Below, in pieces: positions 1-8,791 of a stretch of DNA of 64,000 nt (positions are counted from its first letter, which is position 1; every line of letters begins with the position of its first letter). The notes beneath the pieces were generated by a model. That model was given only the letters and a program-made list of their open reading frames with translations, was not told the DNA's origin and did not search any database. This DNA comes from Pseudomonas frederiksbergensis (GTDB lineage: Bacteria; Pseudomonadota; Gammaproteobacteria; Pseudomonadales; Pseudomonadaceae), in contig NZ_CP142104.1 in assembly GCF_035751725.1 (NCBI RefSeq), positions 62,001-126,000 on the forward strand, in the 5' to 3' direction. The translations under genes were made by a program, and so were the position numbers.

Positions 1-1
1 C

Positions 2-721
2 CTGGTGTTCCTGCCGATCCTGCTCGCCACCAGCGCCTCGACCCTGATGGGGCTGTTGTCCGTGGCGTTCATGCAGCGCCTGCGCTTGTGGGACCCGGTG
101 GTGCTGGCCTATCTGATTCCGGGTGCGTTGGTGCTGGGCGGTTTCATGGCGCTGCTGGCAACCCTCTCGGCTACGGCGCTGGCGGGGCTATCGTCGATCC
201 TCGGCAACCTGACCCTGTTTGGCCTGATCATCCTCTTCCTGGTGGTGGGCGCGCTGCGTAAGGTCAAGGTGTATGAAGCCTTCATCGAAGGCGCCAAGGA
301 GGGCTTTGACGTCGCCAAAACGTTGCTGCCGTACCTGGTGGCGATGCTTTGCGCGGTAGGCGTACTGCGGGCTTCGGGGGCGCTGGATTTTGGCCTCGAC
401 GGTATCCGCCACCTGGTGCAATGGGCCGGCTGGGACACACGCTTCGTCGACGCCTTGCCGACTGCCATGGTCAAGCCGTTCTCCGGCAGCGCCGCCCGGG
501 CCATGTTGATCGAGACCATGAAGACTTCCGGCGTGGACAGCTTCCCGGCCCTGGTGGCCGCGACGATCCAGGGCAGCACCGAAACCACGTTCTATGTGCT
601 GGCGGTCTATTTCGGCGCCGTGGGCATCCAACGGGCGCGCCATGCCGTGGGCTGCGCGCTGCTGGCCGAATTCTCCGGGGTGGTGGCGGCCATCGGCGTT
701 TGCTACTGGTTCTTCGGTTGA
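2..721 (+). CDS. Nucleoside-recognition/SpmB-like membrane protein, 5' truncated
   Basis: The reading frame is open from the first bases, so the start lies outside the window; about 239 codons are visible. It is almost wholly hydrophobic, with five or more membrane segments. The central stretch GAKEGFDVAKTLLPYLVAML (about residues 96-115) is typical of the Gate/nucleoside-recognition domain of SpmB, and the later run of conserved Gly/Ser/Thr (SGSAARAM, QGSTETTFY) also fits SpmB. Sporulation does not occur in pseudomonads; family members there are thought to be transporters, often with SpmA and SpmB fused in one chain. The missing 5' part probably encodes the SpmA half. Substrate unknown. Confidence 0.8.
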   Translation: MVFLPILLATSASTLMGLLSVAFMQRLRLWDPVVLAYLIPGALVLGGFMALLATLSATALAGLSSILGNLTLFGLIILFLVVGALRKVKVYEAFIEGAKEGFDVAKTLLPYLVAMLCAVGVLRASGALDFGLDGIRHLVQWAGWDTRFVDALPTAMVKPFSGSAARAMLIETMKTSGVDSFPALVAATIQGSTETTFYVLAVYFGAVGIQRARHAVGCALLAEFSGVVAAIGVCYWFFG

Positions 722-741
722 CCTGAGTCGCCCGGCGACCC

Positions 742-1377
742 CTAGGGTTGGGTCGGCGTTGCGAAACGCTGGCCTTGCTCCAATGTCCAGGCCACCACTT
801 CGGCCGTCAACCGGTCGCCGGCCCGGCCAAAGCCGTCCACCACCGCCGGCACTTTCACATCGCTCAACGGCTGGCGCACTTCAAACCGGCGGCTGGCCAG
901 GATGCGCTGGTCGAACCCGCGTACCAGCAGCGCGTCCAGGCGAATCACCACACTGGCCGCTGTGCCCTGGTATTCGGTCTGGAACGCCTGCAATTGCCCG
1001 CCCAGCTCCAGGTCCGCTTGCAGGTTGCTGTCGGCGACGCTCAACAGCCTGACGCGTCCATCCTGGGCGAAGCCATCGAGCAGGCGGTTGCGCAACAGCA
1101 CCGGGGCCGGGTCGCTCCAGCGCGAGGCGGCGTAGCTGCTGAACAGATTGCCTTGGGGGATCACCGCGATTTTCGGGCTGTTGAGCACTTCACTGGCCTG
1201 GGGGCTGGCCAGGCGCAACGACCAGTTCACCGCCGTGCCCGCAGATGCCGGGGCCTGGGTGGCGGGCAGGCGATACACATCCGCAGGATCGGCCTTGGGC
1301 AAAATCGAGCAACCACCCACCAGGACAAATCCTGCCAGCAAGAGAAGAGGGCAGATCAACCGGTTGGACGGCTTCAT
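742..1377 (-). CDS. ABC-type transport auxiliary lipoprotein (PqiC/ABC_trans_aux type)
   Basis: A 211-residue protein with a lipoprotein signal: a hydrophobic stretch followed by the lipobox LVGGC, Cys23 being the likely lipidated residue. The rest (YRLPATQAPASAG, then ILLASRRFEV-type strands) fits the ABC_trans_aux family of outer-membrane lipoproteins that work with MCE proteins, such as PqiC. Its ATG overlaps the stop of the MCE gene by 4 bases (ATGA), so it is the last gene of the permease-ATPase-MCE-lipoprotein operon. It probably receives or anchors the periplasmic MCE assembly at the outer membrane during lipid transport. The lipid and direction of transport cannot be read from the sequence. 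Confidence 0.85.
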   Translation of the reverse strand: MKPSNRLICPLLLLAGFVLVGGCSILPKADPADVYRLPATQAPASAGTAVNWSLRLASPQASEVLNSPKIAVIPQGNLFSSYAASRWSDPAPVLLRNRLLDGFAQDGRVRLLSVADSNLQADLELGGQLQAFQTEYQGTAASVVIRLDALLVRGFDQRILASRRFEVRQPLSDVKVPAVVDGFGRAGDRLTAEVVAWTLEQGQRFATPTQP

Positions 1378-2312
1378 GGCGTGAACTCCTTGTCCTTGTC
1401 GTTGCCCAGCAAATAGCCGCTGGGGTTGGCATCCAGGCGCCGGGAGATCCCTCGCAGGGCGCTCAGGGTCTCGCGCAGCTCACGCACGGCGGGCGCCAGG
1501 GCATTGAGGCCCTGCATGCCGTTATTCAGCGAGTCGCGGTTGTCGTTCAGCAACTTGTCGAGGGTCGCGGTGCTGCGCGCCAGGGACTGCATGGCCTGGC
1601 CGGCGTTGCCGAACGCCTGCTTGCCCTGGTCGTTGAGCAAACCATTGGCGTTGCGCATCAACGCCGTGGTCTGCTCCAGCGTGGCGCTGGCCTGTTTGCC
1701 GATGGACGCCAATTGCTGCATGGCCTGGCGAATATCGCCGCGTTGCTCGGCAATGACCCCGGTGGTTTGTTCCAGATGCTCGAGGGTCTTGCCCAGGCTC
1801 TGGACGTTGTCCGAGGAAAACACCTCATTGGCGTTGTGCAGCAGCAGGTTGATGCTGGTCATCAAGTCATCGCTGTTGTTGAGCAAGCGGGCGATAGGCG
1901 AGGGCGCGGCGATGATCACTGGCGGCTCGCCGTCGTGCCCCGTCAGCGCCGGGCTCTGGGGCGTGCCGCCACTGAGCTGGATAATCGAGGTGCCGGTGAT
2001 GCCGGTCAGCGCCAGCTTGGCCTGGGTGTCTTGCTTGATCGGTGTTTCTGCGCTCAAGCGCACCCGCGCCAGCACCCGGCGTGGGTCGTTCGGGTCCAGG
2101 CGCAGGTTGACGACGTCGCCGACCTTGATCCCGCTGTACTCCACCGAGCTGCCCCGGGACAACCCGCTGACCGCCTCGTTGAACACCACTTCGTAATCCT
2201 TGAATTCGCTGTCCACGCTGGACTTGGCCAGCCATAGACCAAACAGCAGGGCGCCGGCCACCACAATGACGGTGAACAGGCCGATCAGCACGTGATGGGC
2301 TCGGGTTTCCAT
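1374..2312 (-). CDS. MCE/MlaD-family lipid-binding protein
   Basis: METRAHHVLIGLFTVIVVAG begins with one membrane anchor, followed by a single MCE domain (about residues 38-115; VSGLSRGSSVEYSGIKVGDV is characteristic) and a long alpha-helical tail rich in Gln/Leu (LEQTTGVIAEQRGDIRQAMQ). Such proteins form hexameric periplasmic rings or tubes that carry phospholipids between the membranes. At 312 aa it is longer than E. coli MlaD, owing to the helical C-terminal extension. The start at 2312 was chosen because the MCE anchor begins there; an upstream in-frame start would add 19 residues unlike the family. It follows the ATPase gene by one base and overlaps the lipoprotein gene by four. Confidence 0.88.
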   Translation of the reverse strand: METRAHHVLIGLFTVIVVAGALLFGLWLAKSSVDSEFKDYEVVFNEAVSGLSRGSSVEYSGIKVGDVVNLRLDPNDPRRVLARVRLSAETPIKQDTQAKLALTGITGTSIIQLSGGTPQSPALTGHDGEPPVIIAAPSPIARLLNNSDDLMTSINLLLHNANEVFSSDNVQSLGKTLEHLEQTTGVIAEQRGDIRQAMQQLASIGKQASATLEQTTALMRNANGLLNDQGKQAFGNAGQAMQSLARSTATLDKLLNDNRDSLNNGMQGLNALAPAVRELRETLSALRGISRRLDANPSGYLLGNDKDKEFTP

Positions 2313-2313
2313 G

Positions 2314-3117
2314 TCAAACCTCGTTGGATTGTGTAGCGGCCGATAACGCCGCGCGGCCGCGAGGGCCATGGAAGTATTCGTGAATCCACGCGTCGTCGGT
2401 TTCCGACACCTTGTCGATGACGTCGGCCACCAGCACTTTTTTCTGCGCCAGCACCGCCACCCGGTCGGTGATGGTGTAGAGGGTGTCCAGGTCGTGGGTG
2501 ACCAGGAACACGCTCAGGCCCAGGGCATCGCGCAGCGTCAGGATCAACTGGTCGAACGCCGCCGCACCGATGGGGTCGAGGCCGGCGGTGGGTTCGTCGA
2601 GAAACAGGATGTCCGGGTCCAGGGCCAGCGCACGGGCCAGGGCGGCGCGCTTGATCATGCCGCCGGACAGCGAGGCGGGGTACTTGTCTGCGGCCGAGAG
2701 TGGCAGCCCGGCCAGCGCAAGTTTCACCGCTGCCAGGTGCTCGGCGTCGGCGCGGCTGAGCCCGGCGTGTTCGATCAGCGGCAGGGCGACGTTTTCTGTC
2801 ACGGTCAGTGACGAAAACAGCGCGCCTTTCTGGAACAGCACGCCGAAGCGCCGTTCCACCCGCGAACGTTGCTCCGGGGGCAGGCTCGGCAAGTCCTGGC
2901 CGAACACCCGCACGGTCCCCTCGCTGGGCCGGTTCAGGCCGACAATGCTGCGCAACAGCACCGATTTGCCGCTGCCGGAGCCGCCGACCACGGCGAGAAT
3001 CTCGCCCTTGTACACGTCCAGGTCGAGGTTCTCGTGCACGCTCTGGCGACCGAAGCGATTGCACAGGCCGCGCACTTGAATCACCGCCTCGGTGGGCGGC
3101 CGCAGGGGTTGGCTCAC
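2314..3117 (-). CDS. ABC transporter ATPase, MlaF type
   Basis: 267 residues with Walker A GGSGSGKS (45-52), signature LSGGMIKRAALARA, Walker B ILFLDEP and the downstream switch His in VFLVTHDLDTL: an intact ABC ATPase of the Mla/Ttg2 lipid-transport class. It would power lipid movement with the STAS-permease encoded just upstream. The start is a GTG at 3117 whose bases overlap the permease stop (GTGA), a standard translational-coupling arrangement; the longer open frame upstream reads through the permease gene in another frame and looks nothing like protein of this family. The product is cytoplasmic, on the inner face of the membrane. Confidence 0.9.
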   Translation of the reverse strand: MSQPLRPPTEAVIQVRGLCNRFGRQSVHENLDLDVYKGEILAVVGGSGSGKSVLLRSIVGLNRPSEGTVRVFGQDLPSLPPEQRSRVERRFGVLFQKGALFSSLTVTENVALPLIEHAGLSRADAEHLAAVKLALAGLPLSAADKYPASLSGGMIKRAALARALALDPDILFLDEPTAGLDPIGAAAFDQLILTLRDALGLSVFLVTHDLDTLYTITDRVAVLAQKKVLVADVIDKVSETDDAWIHEYFHGPRGRAALSAATQSNEV

Positions 3118-4271
3118 CAGCTCATCTCCATGAAAAACAGCGCGGCCACGGCATCGAGAACAATCACCACGAAAATCGACTGCACCACGCTGGACGTGGT
3201 GTGGGCCCCGACCGACTCCGCGCTGCCACTGACCTTGAAACCTTCCAGACAGCCCACGGCGGCGATCAGGAAGGCAAAGATCGGCGCCTTTACCATCCCC
3301 ACCAGAAAATGCTGCACGCCAATGTCCGACTGCAACAGCGACAGGAACATGGCCGGGGAAATACCCAGCGACAGGGCACACACGACACCGCCGCCGATAA
3401 TGCCCGAGAGCATGGCCAGGAAGGTCAGCATCGGCAGCGCTACCAATAGCGCCAGTACCCGTGGCACCACCAGCAACTCGACCGGATCAAGGCCCAGGGT
3501 GCGGATCGCGTCGATTTCCTCGTTAGCCTTCATCGAGCCGATCTGCGCGGTGAACGCGCTGGCGGTACGGCCCGCCATGAGGATCGCCGTGAGCAACACG
3601 CCGAATTCACGCAGGAACGAGAATGCCACCAGATCCACGGTAAAGATGCTGGCGCCAAAGTCGGCCAACACCGTCGCGCCGAGGAACGCTACCACCGCGC
3701 CGACCAGGAACGTCAGCAGGGCGACGATGGGAGCAGCGTCCAGGCCAGTCTGTTCGATGTGAACGACCATCGCGGTCATGCGCCAGCGCCTGGGGCGAAA
3801 CAGGTTGCGGGCCAGGGTTTCGAGGATCAGGCCGACAAAACCCAGCAGTTGCAGGGTGTCTTGCCAGATTTTGTCCACGGCGCGGCCGATACGCGTCAGC
3901 AGCTGGGTCAGCACGCTGACCTGCGGCTCTTTCACCGGCACACAGAAGTCCGTCAGCGAGCAATAGACCGTCTGCAATAGCGCCCGCTCGGCGGCCGGCA
4001 AGCTGCAATCGGGGTGCTCGGCGGTCTTGCCCAGCCGTTCGGAGCCCAGCAGTTCCACCAGCAACGAAGCCCCGGCGGTGTCGAGGGCGCCGAGGCCATT
4101 GAGATCAATCAGGGTGTTGTCGTCGTATTGGCCGCGCAGCGAATCGCTCAGGCGCTTGAGCTGCGCGTAGTGGGCCAGCGTCCAGTCGCCGCTGACCCAT
4201 AGCTTCGCCGCAGGGCCGGACGTATCCAGTCGGGCAGTGCCAGTGGGGGATCCGGGGGTCATACGCTCCAT
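3114..4271 (-). CDS. MlaE-family ABC permease with N-terminal STAS domain
   Basis: 385 residues in two parts. Residues about 15-115 are a STAS-like domain (LIDLNGLGALDTAGASLLVE), equivalent to MlaB but fused here. Residues about 125-385 are the MlaE permease, with the family's FLREFGVLLTAILMAGRTAS stretch and several membrane helices up to the C-terminal end. It is the first gene of the four-gene operon (permease, ATPase, MCE protein, lipoprotein). Because the STAS domain is fused and the system ends in a PqiC-type lipoprotein, this is a second, non-canonical lipid transporter rather than the mlaFEDCB operon itself. Confidence 0.9.
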   Translation of the reverse strand: MERMTPGSPTGTARLDTSGPAAKLWVSGDWTLAHYAQLKRLSDSLRGQYDDNTLIDLNGLGALDTAGASLLVELLGSERLGKTAEHPDCSLPAAERALLQTVYCSLTDFCVPVKEPQVSVLTQLLTRIGRAVDKIWQDTLQLLGFVGLILETLARNLFRPRRWRMTAMVVHIEQTGLDAAPIVALLTFLVGAVVAFLGATVLADFGASIFTVDLVAFSFLREFGVLLTAILMAGRTASAFTAQIGSMKANEEIDAIRTLGLDPVELLVVPRVLALLVALPMLTFLAMLSGIIGGGVVCALSLGISPAMFLSLLQSDIGVQHFLVGMVKAPIFAFLIAAVGCLEGFKVSGSAESVGAHTTSSVVQSIFVVIVLDAVAALFFMEMSW

Positions 4272-4314
4272 GCTCGTTCGACTTGAACAGCGCTACCTAA
4301 TAGCACGACCGCCG

Positions 4315-5340
4315 TTATTTTGCTTCGGGTGTGTCGGCGTTCACCGTGAAACGCAGTACACCGATCATCTGGCCATTTTCCGTCAGCACCCGCACTTGCC
4401 ATTTGCCCGTCGGGTCTTGCGGGAAGTTCTGCTTGTGGGTCCAGGCGCGATAGCCTTCCTTGCGCCCGCCGTGGATGTCCAGGGCGATGCGGTCGACTTC
4501 TTTGCCGTTGAATTGCCAGACGTGATAAATCCGCTCATCGAGCCCACGCGGCGCATTGATGGCGGTGTAGGCGTACAGACCGCTGCCGCGAATCTGGGCC
4601 GCGCTGACTTCCTTGAGACTGGCGCCCGGCGTGCGGTCTTCCACTTGGGTGCTGATCGCCACTTCGGTCATCCACAGCGTGGCCGGCGGTACCCAGGAGC
4701 GCAGCACCCAGCCGGTGGCGCCAATCCCCACCGTAATGCAGAGGATCGCCAGGGCGTTGCGCACGGTGCGGATCGGGAAGATCGAGGCCAGGCTCGGGAA
4801 TGACAACAACATGGCGATGCCCAGTGCCAATTTGAAGCTCTGGTCGGTGGTCAGGTGCAGGATCACCGGCAATGCGGTGAGCAGGGCGGCGAACAGTGTC
4901 AGCGTGTGCAGCGCCAGGAACGCCCAACGCCGGGGCGCCAGCCATTTGTAGTACAGCGGATCGGTGATCGAAATCAGCGCCGCGATCGTCAGCAGGCCGG
5001 TGAAAAGCAGCTGGCTGCTGTTCCAGGTGGTGGTGATGAAGAAAAACGGCAGGACGAAAAACAGGCTTTCCTGGTGAATCATCTGCGTGGCATAGCGCAA
5101 CAGCGGCTGGGGGATTTCCCGTTTGAAAATCCGCGTGAACAGCCGGGTCATGCTGTTCTCCACCATCAGCCAGAGCCAGCTCACCAGCATCACGATGGCG
5201 ATCCAGGTCGCCAATCCCTGCTGGCGGTCCACCAGCATGAAACTGCCGACCCCGGAAATGAAACCGCCGAGTGCGATAACCCCTGGGTAGCGCTTCATCA
5301 GTTCGAGGATGCGCTGGATAAGATGAGTCAGGTTCGGCAT
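4315..5340 (-). CDS. DUF5924 family membrane protein with DUF2914-like C-terminus
   Basis: 341 residues. The first ~230 contain about seven hydrophobic helices (VIALGGFISGVGSFMLV, LATWIAIVMLVSWLWLMVE, LFFVLPFFFITTTW). The last ~90 residues form a soluble domain ending in the DUF2914-like pattern YHVWQFNGKEVDRIALDI, GGRKEGYRAWTHK and GKWQVRVLTENGQMIGVLRF. The domain pairing is that of the DUF5924 family of pseudomonads and relatives; no biochemical role is established. It stands alone, between the Mla-like operon and the M16 peptidase gene, on the same strand but with gaps too large to claim an operon. Confidence 0.8.
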   Translation of the reverse strand: MPNLTHLIQRILELMKRYPGVIALGGFISGVGSFMLVDRQQGLATWIAIVMLVSWLWLMVENSMTRLFTRIFKREIPQPLLRYATQMIHQESLFFVLPFFFITTTWNSSQLLFTGLLTIAALISITDPLYYKWLAPRRWAFLALHTLTLFAALLTALPVILHLTTDQSFKLALGIAMLLSFPSLASIFPIRTVRNALAILCITVGIGATGWVLRSWVPPATLWMTEVAISTQVEDRTPGASLKEVSAAQIRGSGLYAYTAINAPRGLDERIYHVWQFNGKEVDRIALDIHGGRKEGYRAWTHKQNFPQDPTGKWQVRVLTENGQMIGVLRFTVNADTPEAK

Positions 5341-5396
5341 TCGGCAGTTTCACAATAAGTCGTAGGAAATATCCCTGACAGAGTACCACTGTGGGG

Positions 5397-6785
5397 TCAC
5401 TCCGGGTCCCGCCGAGACCGACGACGCGCCAGCCATATCAACAGCACCAGCAGCAACGCCACTGACCCGCCGAGGGTCCAGATCAGTTCGTCGTCACCGA
5501 GCAGCGGCTTCTCGATGCGCAAGTAACCGGGGTCCTTCAGCAGCTCGCGCAGGGCCTGGTTGGCCTGCTCCAGGCTCACTGCCTGCAGGCGCTCGGCGGG
5601 GTTGGTGAAGCGGCCGTCGGCATAATCGCTCAAGGCGCTCCAGTAATAATCGGCCAGCGCACTGTTGCCCTGGACGGCCCAGGACTGGTGGGCGATGGCG
5701 GCACGCTTTATCCGCACGAAACTCTCAGGATCCAGGCCGTCCCTGAGCAAAGTGTTGCGCAGCCTCTCCAGCGCTTCCTCCGCTTGGGGCAGGTCTTCGC
5801 GGGCCAGGTCGGCGTTGAGGCTCAGGAAACCGACGCCGCCGAAGACTTCTCGTTCCACCCACGGGCCATAGGACAGGCCGTCAGCCAGGCGCAGTTGCCG
5901 GTAGAGCGCCCAATCCAGGTACTCCTTGAGCAGATCGAAGGTTTCATCGTGTTGTTCCTCCAGTACAGGCTCCGGGAACAGCCAGTGAAGCTTGGCGTTT
6001 TCCCCGGCCATTCCACGAATCAGGTTGCGCTTGGTGACCGCGCTGTAGCGGATTTGCGCCAGTGGTTCGTGGACGCTGGGTTCGACCGGTTCGAGCTCGC
6101 CGAAGGCGCGTTCCAGATAGGCCGGCAGCAGCCGATCGAGTTCGCCGACGACGATCAGGGTCATGTTGTTGGGGGCATACCAGGCCTTGCGCACCTGTTC
6201 CAACTGGGCGACGGTAAAGCGCTCGACCTCGGCCCGCTCCGCACAACGCAAGCCCAGCTCCACGGCCAATTGGTTGCTGGCCTTGTGGCCGAGGTCCTGG
6301 CGGTCGAGCCAGCGTTGCAGATGGGTATAGTGGCCACCGTCCTCGCGTTCGACCACCCGTTTGGCCGCTTCCAGGTTCTTTTCGTCGATGCGGGTACGGG
6401 TCAATAACGCCAGTAGCAAATCCAGGATCTTGCGTTGATTGCGCGCTGGCGCCTCGATGACGAACGTCGTGTCGGCATTGCTGGTGAAGGCGTTCCATTC
6501 GCCACCCAGCGCTTGCATGCGCTCTTCCAGGCCGCCTTCGCCCGTACTGTCGACCCCGCTGAACAGCACGTGCTCGAGCAGGTGCGGCAGTTCCTTGTCG
6601 GCGCAGCTGAAGTCGTCAAGGCCCACGCCGACCACCAGCCGAATCGCCACGTGTCCACGTTCAGTGCCGGGCTTGAGCAACACCTGCATGCCGTTGGGCA
6701 ACAGGTAGCCTTCGACTTGGAAACGGTCCTGGGCAACGACGGGTAGGGAGCCGAACAAAAGCAGGGCGAGTAGCAGACAACGCAT
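5397..6785 (-). CDS. M16-family metallopeptidase, exported and C-terminally anchored
   Basis: 462 residues starting with a signal peptide (MRCLLLALLLFGSLPVVAQ). The inverted zinc motif HLLEH is at residues 68-72, inside LPHLLEHVLFSG, so the zinc site looks intact; the partner motif GEWNAFTSNADTTF follows. The second M16 lobe is recognisable from about residue 195. A membrane helix (LIWTLGGSVALLLVLLIWLA) and a basic tail RRRSRRDPE close the protein, so the peptidase is probably held in the inner membrane facing the periplasm. Substrates are unknown; members of this family degrade small proteins or peptides. Single gene, 72 bases downstream of the Na/Pi transporter gene. Confidence 0.88.
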   Translation of the reverse strand: MRCLLLALLLFGSLPVVAQDRFQVEGYLLPNGMQVLLKPGTERGHVAIRLVVGVGLDDFSCADKELPHLLEHVLFSGVDSTGEGGLEERMQALGGEWNAFTSNADTTFVIEAPARNQRKILDLLLALLTRTRIDEKNLEAAKRVVEREDGGHYTHLQRWLDRQDLGHKASNQLAVELGLRCAERAEVERFTVAQLEQVRKAWYAPNNMTLIVVGELDRLLPAYLERAFGELEPVEPSVHEPLAQIRYSAVTKRNLIRGMAGENAKLHWLFPEPVLEEQHDETFDLLKEYLDWALYRQLRLADGLSYGPWVEREVFGGVGFLSLNADLAREDLPQAEEALERLRNTLLRDGLDPESFVRIKRAAIAHQSWAVQGNSALADYYWSALSDYADGRFTNPAERLQAVSLEQANQALRELLKDPGYLRIEKPLLGDDELIWTLGGSVALLLVLLIWLARRRSRRDPE

Positions 6786-6857
6786 AGCGGGCTTCCTGGC
6801 GGCTTATGAGATCCATGGTCCGGGCCAATCTTGTTGACTGGCCAAGACGCCAGTCGT

Positions 6858-8516
6858 TCAAGGCGAGTGGGTGATGTCTGAAATTTCCTCAGCGGCCAGC
6901 GCGCCGATCTCAGCCGTTTCCAGCACCACGTAGGCGCTGCCGCAAAACAACGAATTCAAGCGCCGCATGTCGGCGATCAACTCCAAGTGCAGGGAACTGG
7001 TCTCCAGGCTTTGTACGACTTTGCGCTGCAGGCGGCTGACATGGGCGTGGGCCATCCGCCGTTCCTGCGCGCGGAAACGCCGTTTCTCGCGCAGCAGCTG
7101 ACGTGCGCTTTCCCGGTCGGCGCTGAGGAAGACCGACAGCCCCAAGCGCAGATTGGCGGTCAGGTGGCTGTGCAGCCCCGCCAGTTCTTCCAGGCCCACG
7201 TCGGAGAACGAGCGCCGTTGGGAGGTTTTCTGCTGCTGGACCTTGCGCAACATGCGCTCGATGAGATCACTGGCCAGCTTCAGGTTGATCGCAAGCTCGA
7301 TGATCTCCGCCCAGCGACGACTGTCCTGTTCGCTGAGGTCTTCACGGGGCATTTGCGCCATGTAGAGCTTGATGGCGCTGCACAGGGCTTCGACGTCGTC
7401 GCTCATGCTGCGCACCTGCTGGGTAATCGCCGTTTGCTCACCGCGCAGCACGCCGAGCATGGCTTCGAGCATGTTTTCGATCAGGTCGCCGATGCGCAGG
7501 GTTTCCCGGGCGGCGTTCGCCAGCGCCAGGCTCGGGGTGGCCAGGGCGGCAGGGTCCAGATGCCGAGGCGTGGCCGTACCGTTGGTTTCCGGACGCTCCG
7601 GCAGCAGCCATGCACAAAGCCTGGCCATGGGGCCGACGCTGGGCAACAGCACCAGGCAGCGCACCGTGTTGTAGAGCAAATGAAAGCCGATGACGGTTTC
7701 CTGTGGGCTGAAATCCAGGCTGTCCAGCCAGCCCACCAGCGGATCGAGCACCGGGATGATCAGCAGCAGGCCAATCAGCTTGTACAGCAGGCTGCCCAGC
7801 GCCACCTGGCGTCCGGCGGCGTTCTGCATGCTGGTACTGAGGAACGCCAGCACACCGCTGCCGATATTGGCGCCGATCACCAGGCCGATGGCCACGGGCA
7901 AGCTGATCACGGCAGCGCCGGCGAGTGTCGCGGTCAACAACACGGCCGCCAGGCTGGAATAGGAAATCATCGCGAACAGCGCACCCACCAATGCATCGAG
8001 CAGGATGTCGCCGGTCAGCGAGGCGAAAATCACCTTCACGCCCTGGGCTTGGGTGATTGGCGCGGCGGCTTCGACGATCAATTGCAGGGCCAGGATGATC
8101 AGGCCCAGGCCAATGGCGACCCGGCCCATCTGGCCGAGGCGGGTTTGTTTGCGTGAGAGAAAAAAGATCACCCCGAGGAAAATCAGCAGCGGCGACAGCC
8201 ACGACAAGTCCAGGGTCAGCACCCGGGCCATCAACGCGGTGCCAACGTCGGCACCCAGCATGGTTGCCAGGGCCGGGGTCAGCGCCATCAGGCCCTGGCC
8301 GACGAAGGAGGTGACGAGCATGGCCGTGGCGTTGCTGCTCTGGACCATGGCCGTGACCATGATGCCGGCGATGAACGCCAGCCAGCGCTTGGACATGTTC
8401 TGGCCGATGACATGTCGCAGGTTCGAGCCGTAGACCCGCAAAATGCCGGTACGGACGATATGCGTGCCCCAGATCAGCAAGGCCACGGCGGAGAGCAAAT
8501 TGAGCAGGGTCAGCAT
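6858..8516 (-). CDS. Na/Pi cotransporter family protein with PhoU-like C-terminus
   Basis: 552 residues. The N-terminal ~310 residues carry the duplicated Na/Pi-cotransporter repeat: MVQSSNATAMLVTSF and a second copy around ISYSSLAAVLLTATLAGAAV, both with the Q/S-S motif of the NptA/SLC34 family. From about residue 330 a helical PhoU-like domain follows (LRIGDLIENMLEAML, ADRESARQLLREKRRF). The start at 8516 has an AGGGGG Shine-Dalgarno six or seven bases upstream; an alternative TTG eleven codons earlier has none. It probably imports phosphate with sodium, or acts in phosphate homeostasis, at the inner membrane. The following gap holds a REP hairpin and a terminator. Confidence 0.88.
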   Translation of the reverse strand: MLTLLNLLSAVALLIWGTHIVRTGILRVYGSNLRHVIGQNMSKRWLAFIAGIMVTAMVQSSNATAMLVTSFVGQGLMALTPALATMLGADVGTALMARVLTLDLSWLSPLLIFLGVIFFLSRKQTRLGQMGRVAIGLGLIILALQLIVEAAAPITQAQGVKVIFASLTGDILLDALVGALFAMISYSSLAAVLLTATLAGAAVISLPVAIGLVIGANIGSGVLAFLSTSMQNAAGRQVALGSLLYKLIGLLLIIPVLDPLVGWLDSLDFSPQETVIGFHLLYNTVRCLVLLPSVGPMARLCAWLLPERPETNGTATPRHLDPAALATPSLALANAARETLRIGDLIENMLEAMLGVLRGEQTAITQQVRSMSDDVEALCSAIKLYMAQMPREDLSEQDSRRWAEIIELAINLKLASDLIERMLRKVQQQKTSQRRSFSDVGLEELAGLHSHLTANLRLGLSVFLSADRESARQLLREKRRFRAQERRMAHAHVSRLQRKVVQSLETSSLHLELIADMRRLNSLFCGSAYVVLETAEIGALAAEEISDITHSP

Positions 8517-8685
8517 GAGGAGCCCCCTGTTAGCGTCCCAAAGGGACAAATTGACGGTGCCACATCGTTTTACTTCTTGTACTTAAGCTGTAGTTGCCGA
8601 ATGGTTCGGGCGCCAGCATTGCACAGCTAAAGAGTCGTTTGAAACAAAACTGTCATGAAAACCGATCGTCCGGAACGACAGAGAT

Positions 8686-8717
8686 CCTGTGGGAGCGGGC
8701 TTGCTCGCTCCCACAGG
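8686..8717. repeat. REP-type palindrome
   Basis: Perfect 11-base arms CCTGTGGGAGC / GCTCCCACAGG around GGGCTTGCTC. This is the common intergenic REP sequence of fluorescent pseudomonads, here in the gap upstream of the Na/Pi transporter gene. Confidence 0.85.
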
Positions 8718-8750
8718 TTACGCATCCGGGCCCTTTTTCACGGGCATGAA

Positions 8751-8773
8751 AAAGGGGCTCCAAGAGCCCCTTT
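8751..8773 (-). terminator. Rho-independent terminator of the TerC gene
   Basis: Ten-base arms AAAGGGGCTC / GAGCCCCTTT with a three-base loop, followed on the minus strand by a short T run. It lies 18 bases past the TerC stop codon, so it ends that transcript. Confidence 0.8.
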
Positions 8774-8791
8774 CGTTCACTGCCCTATACC

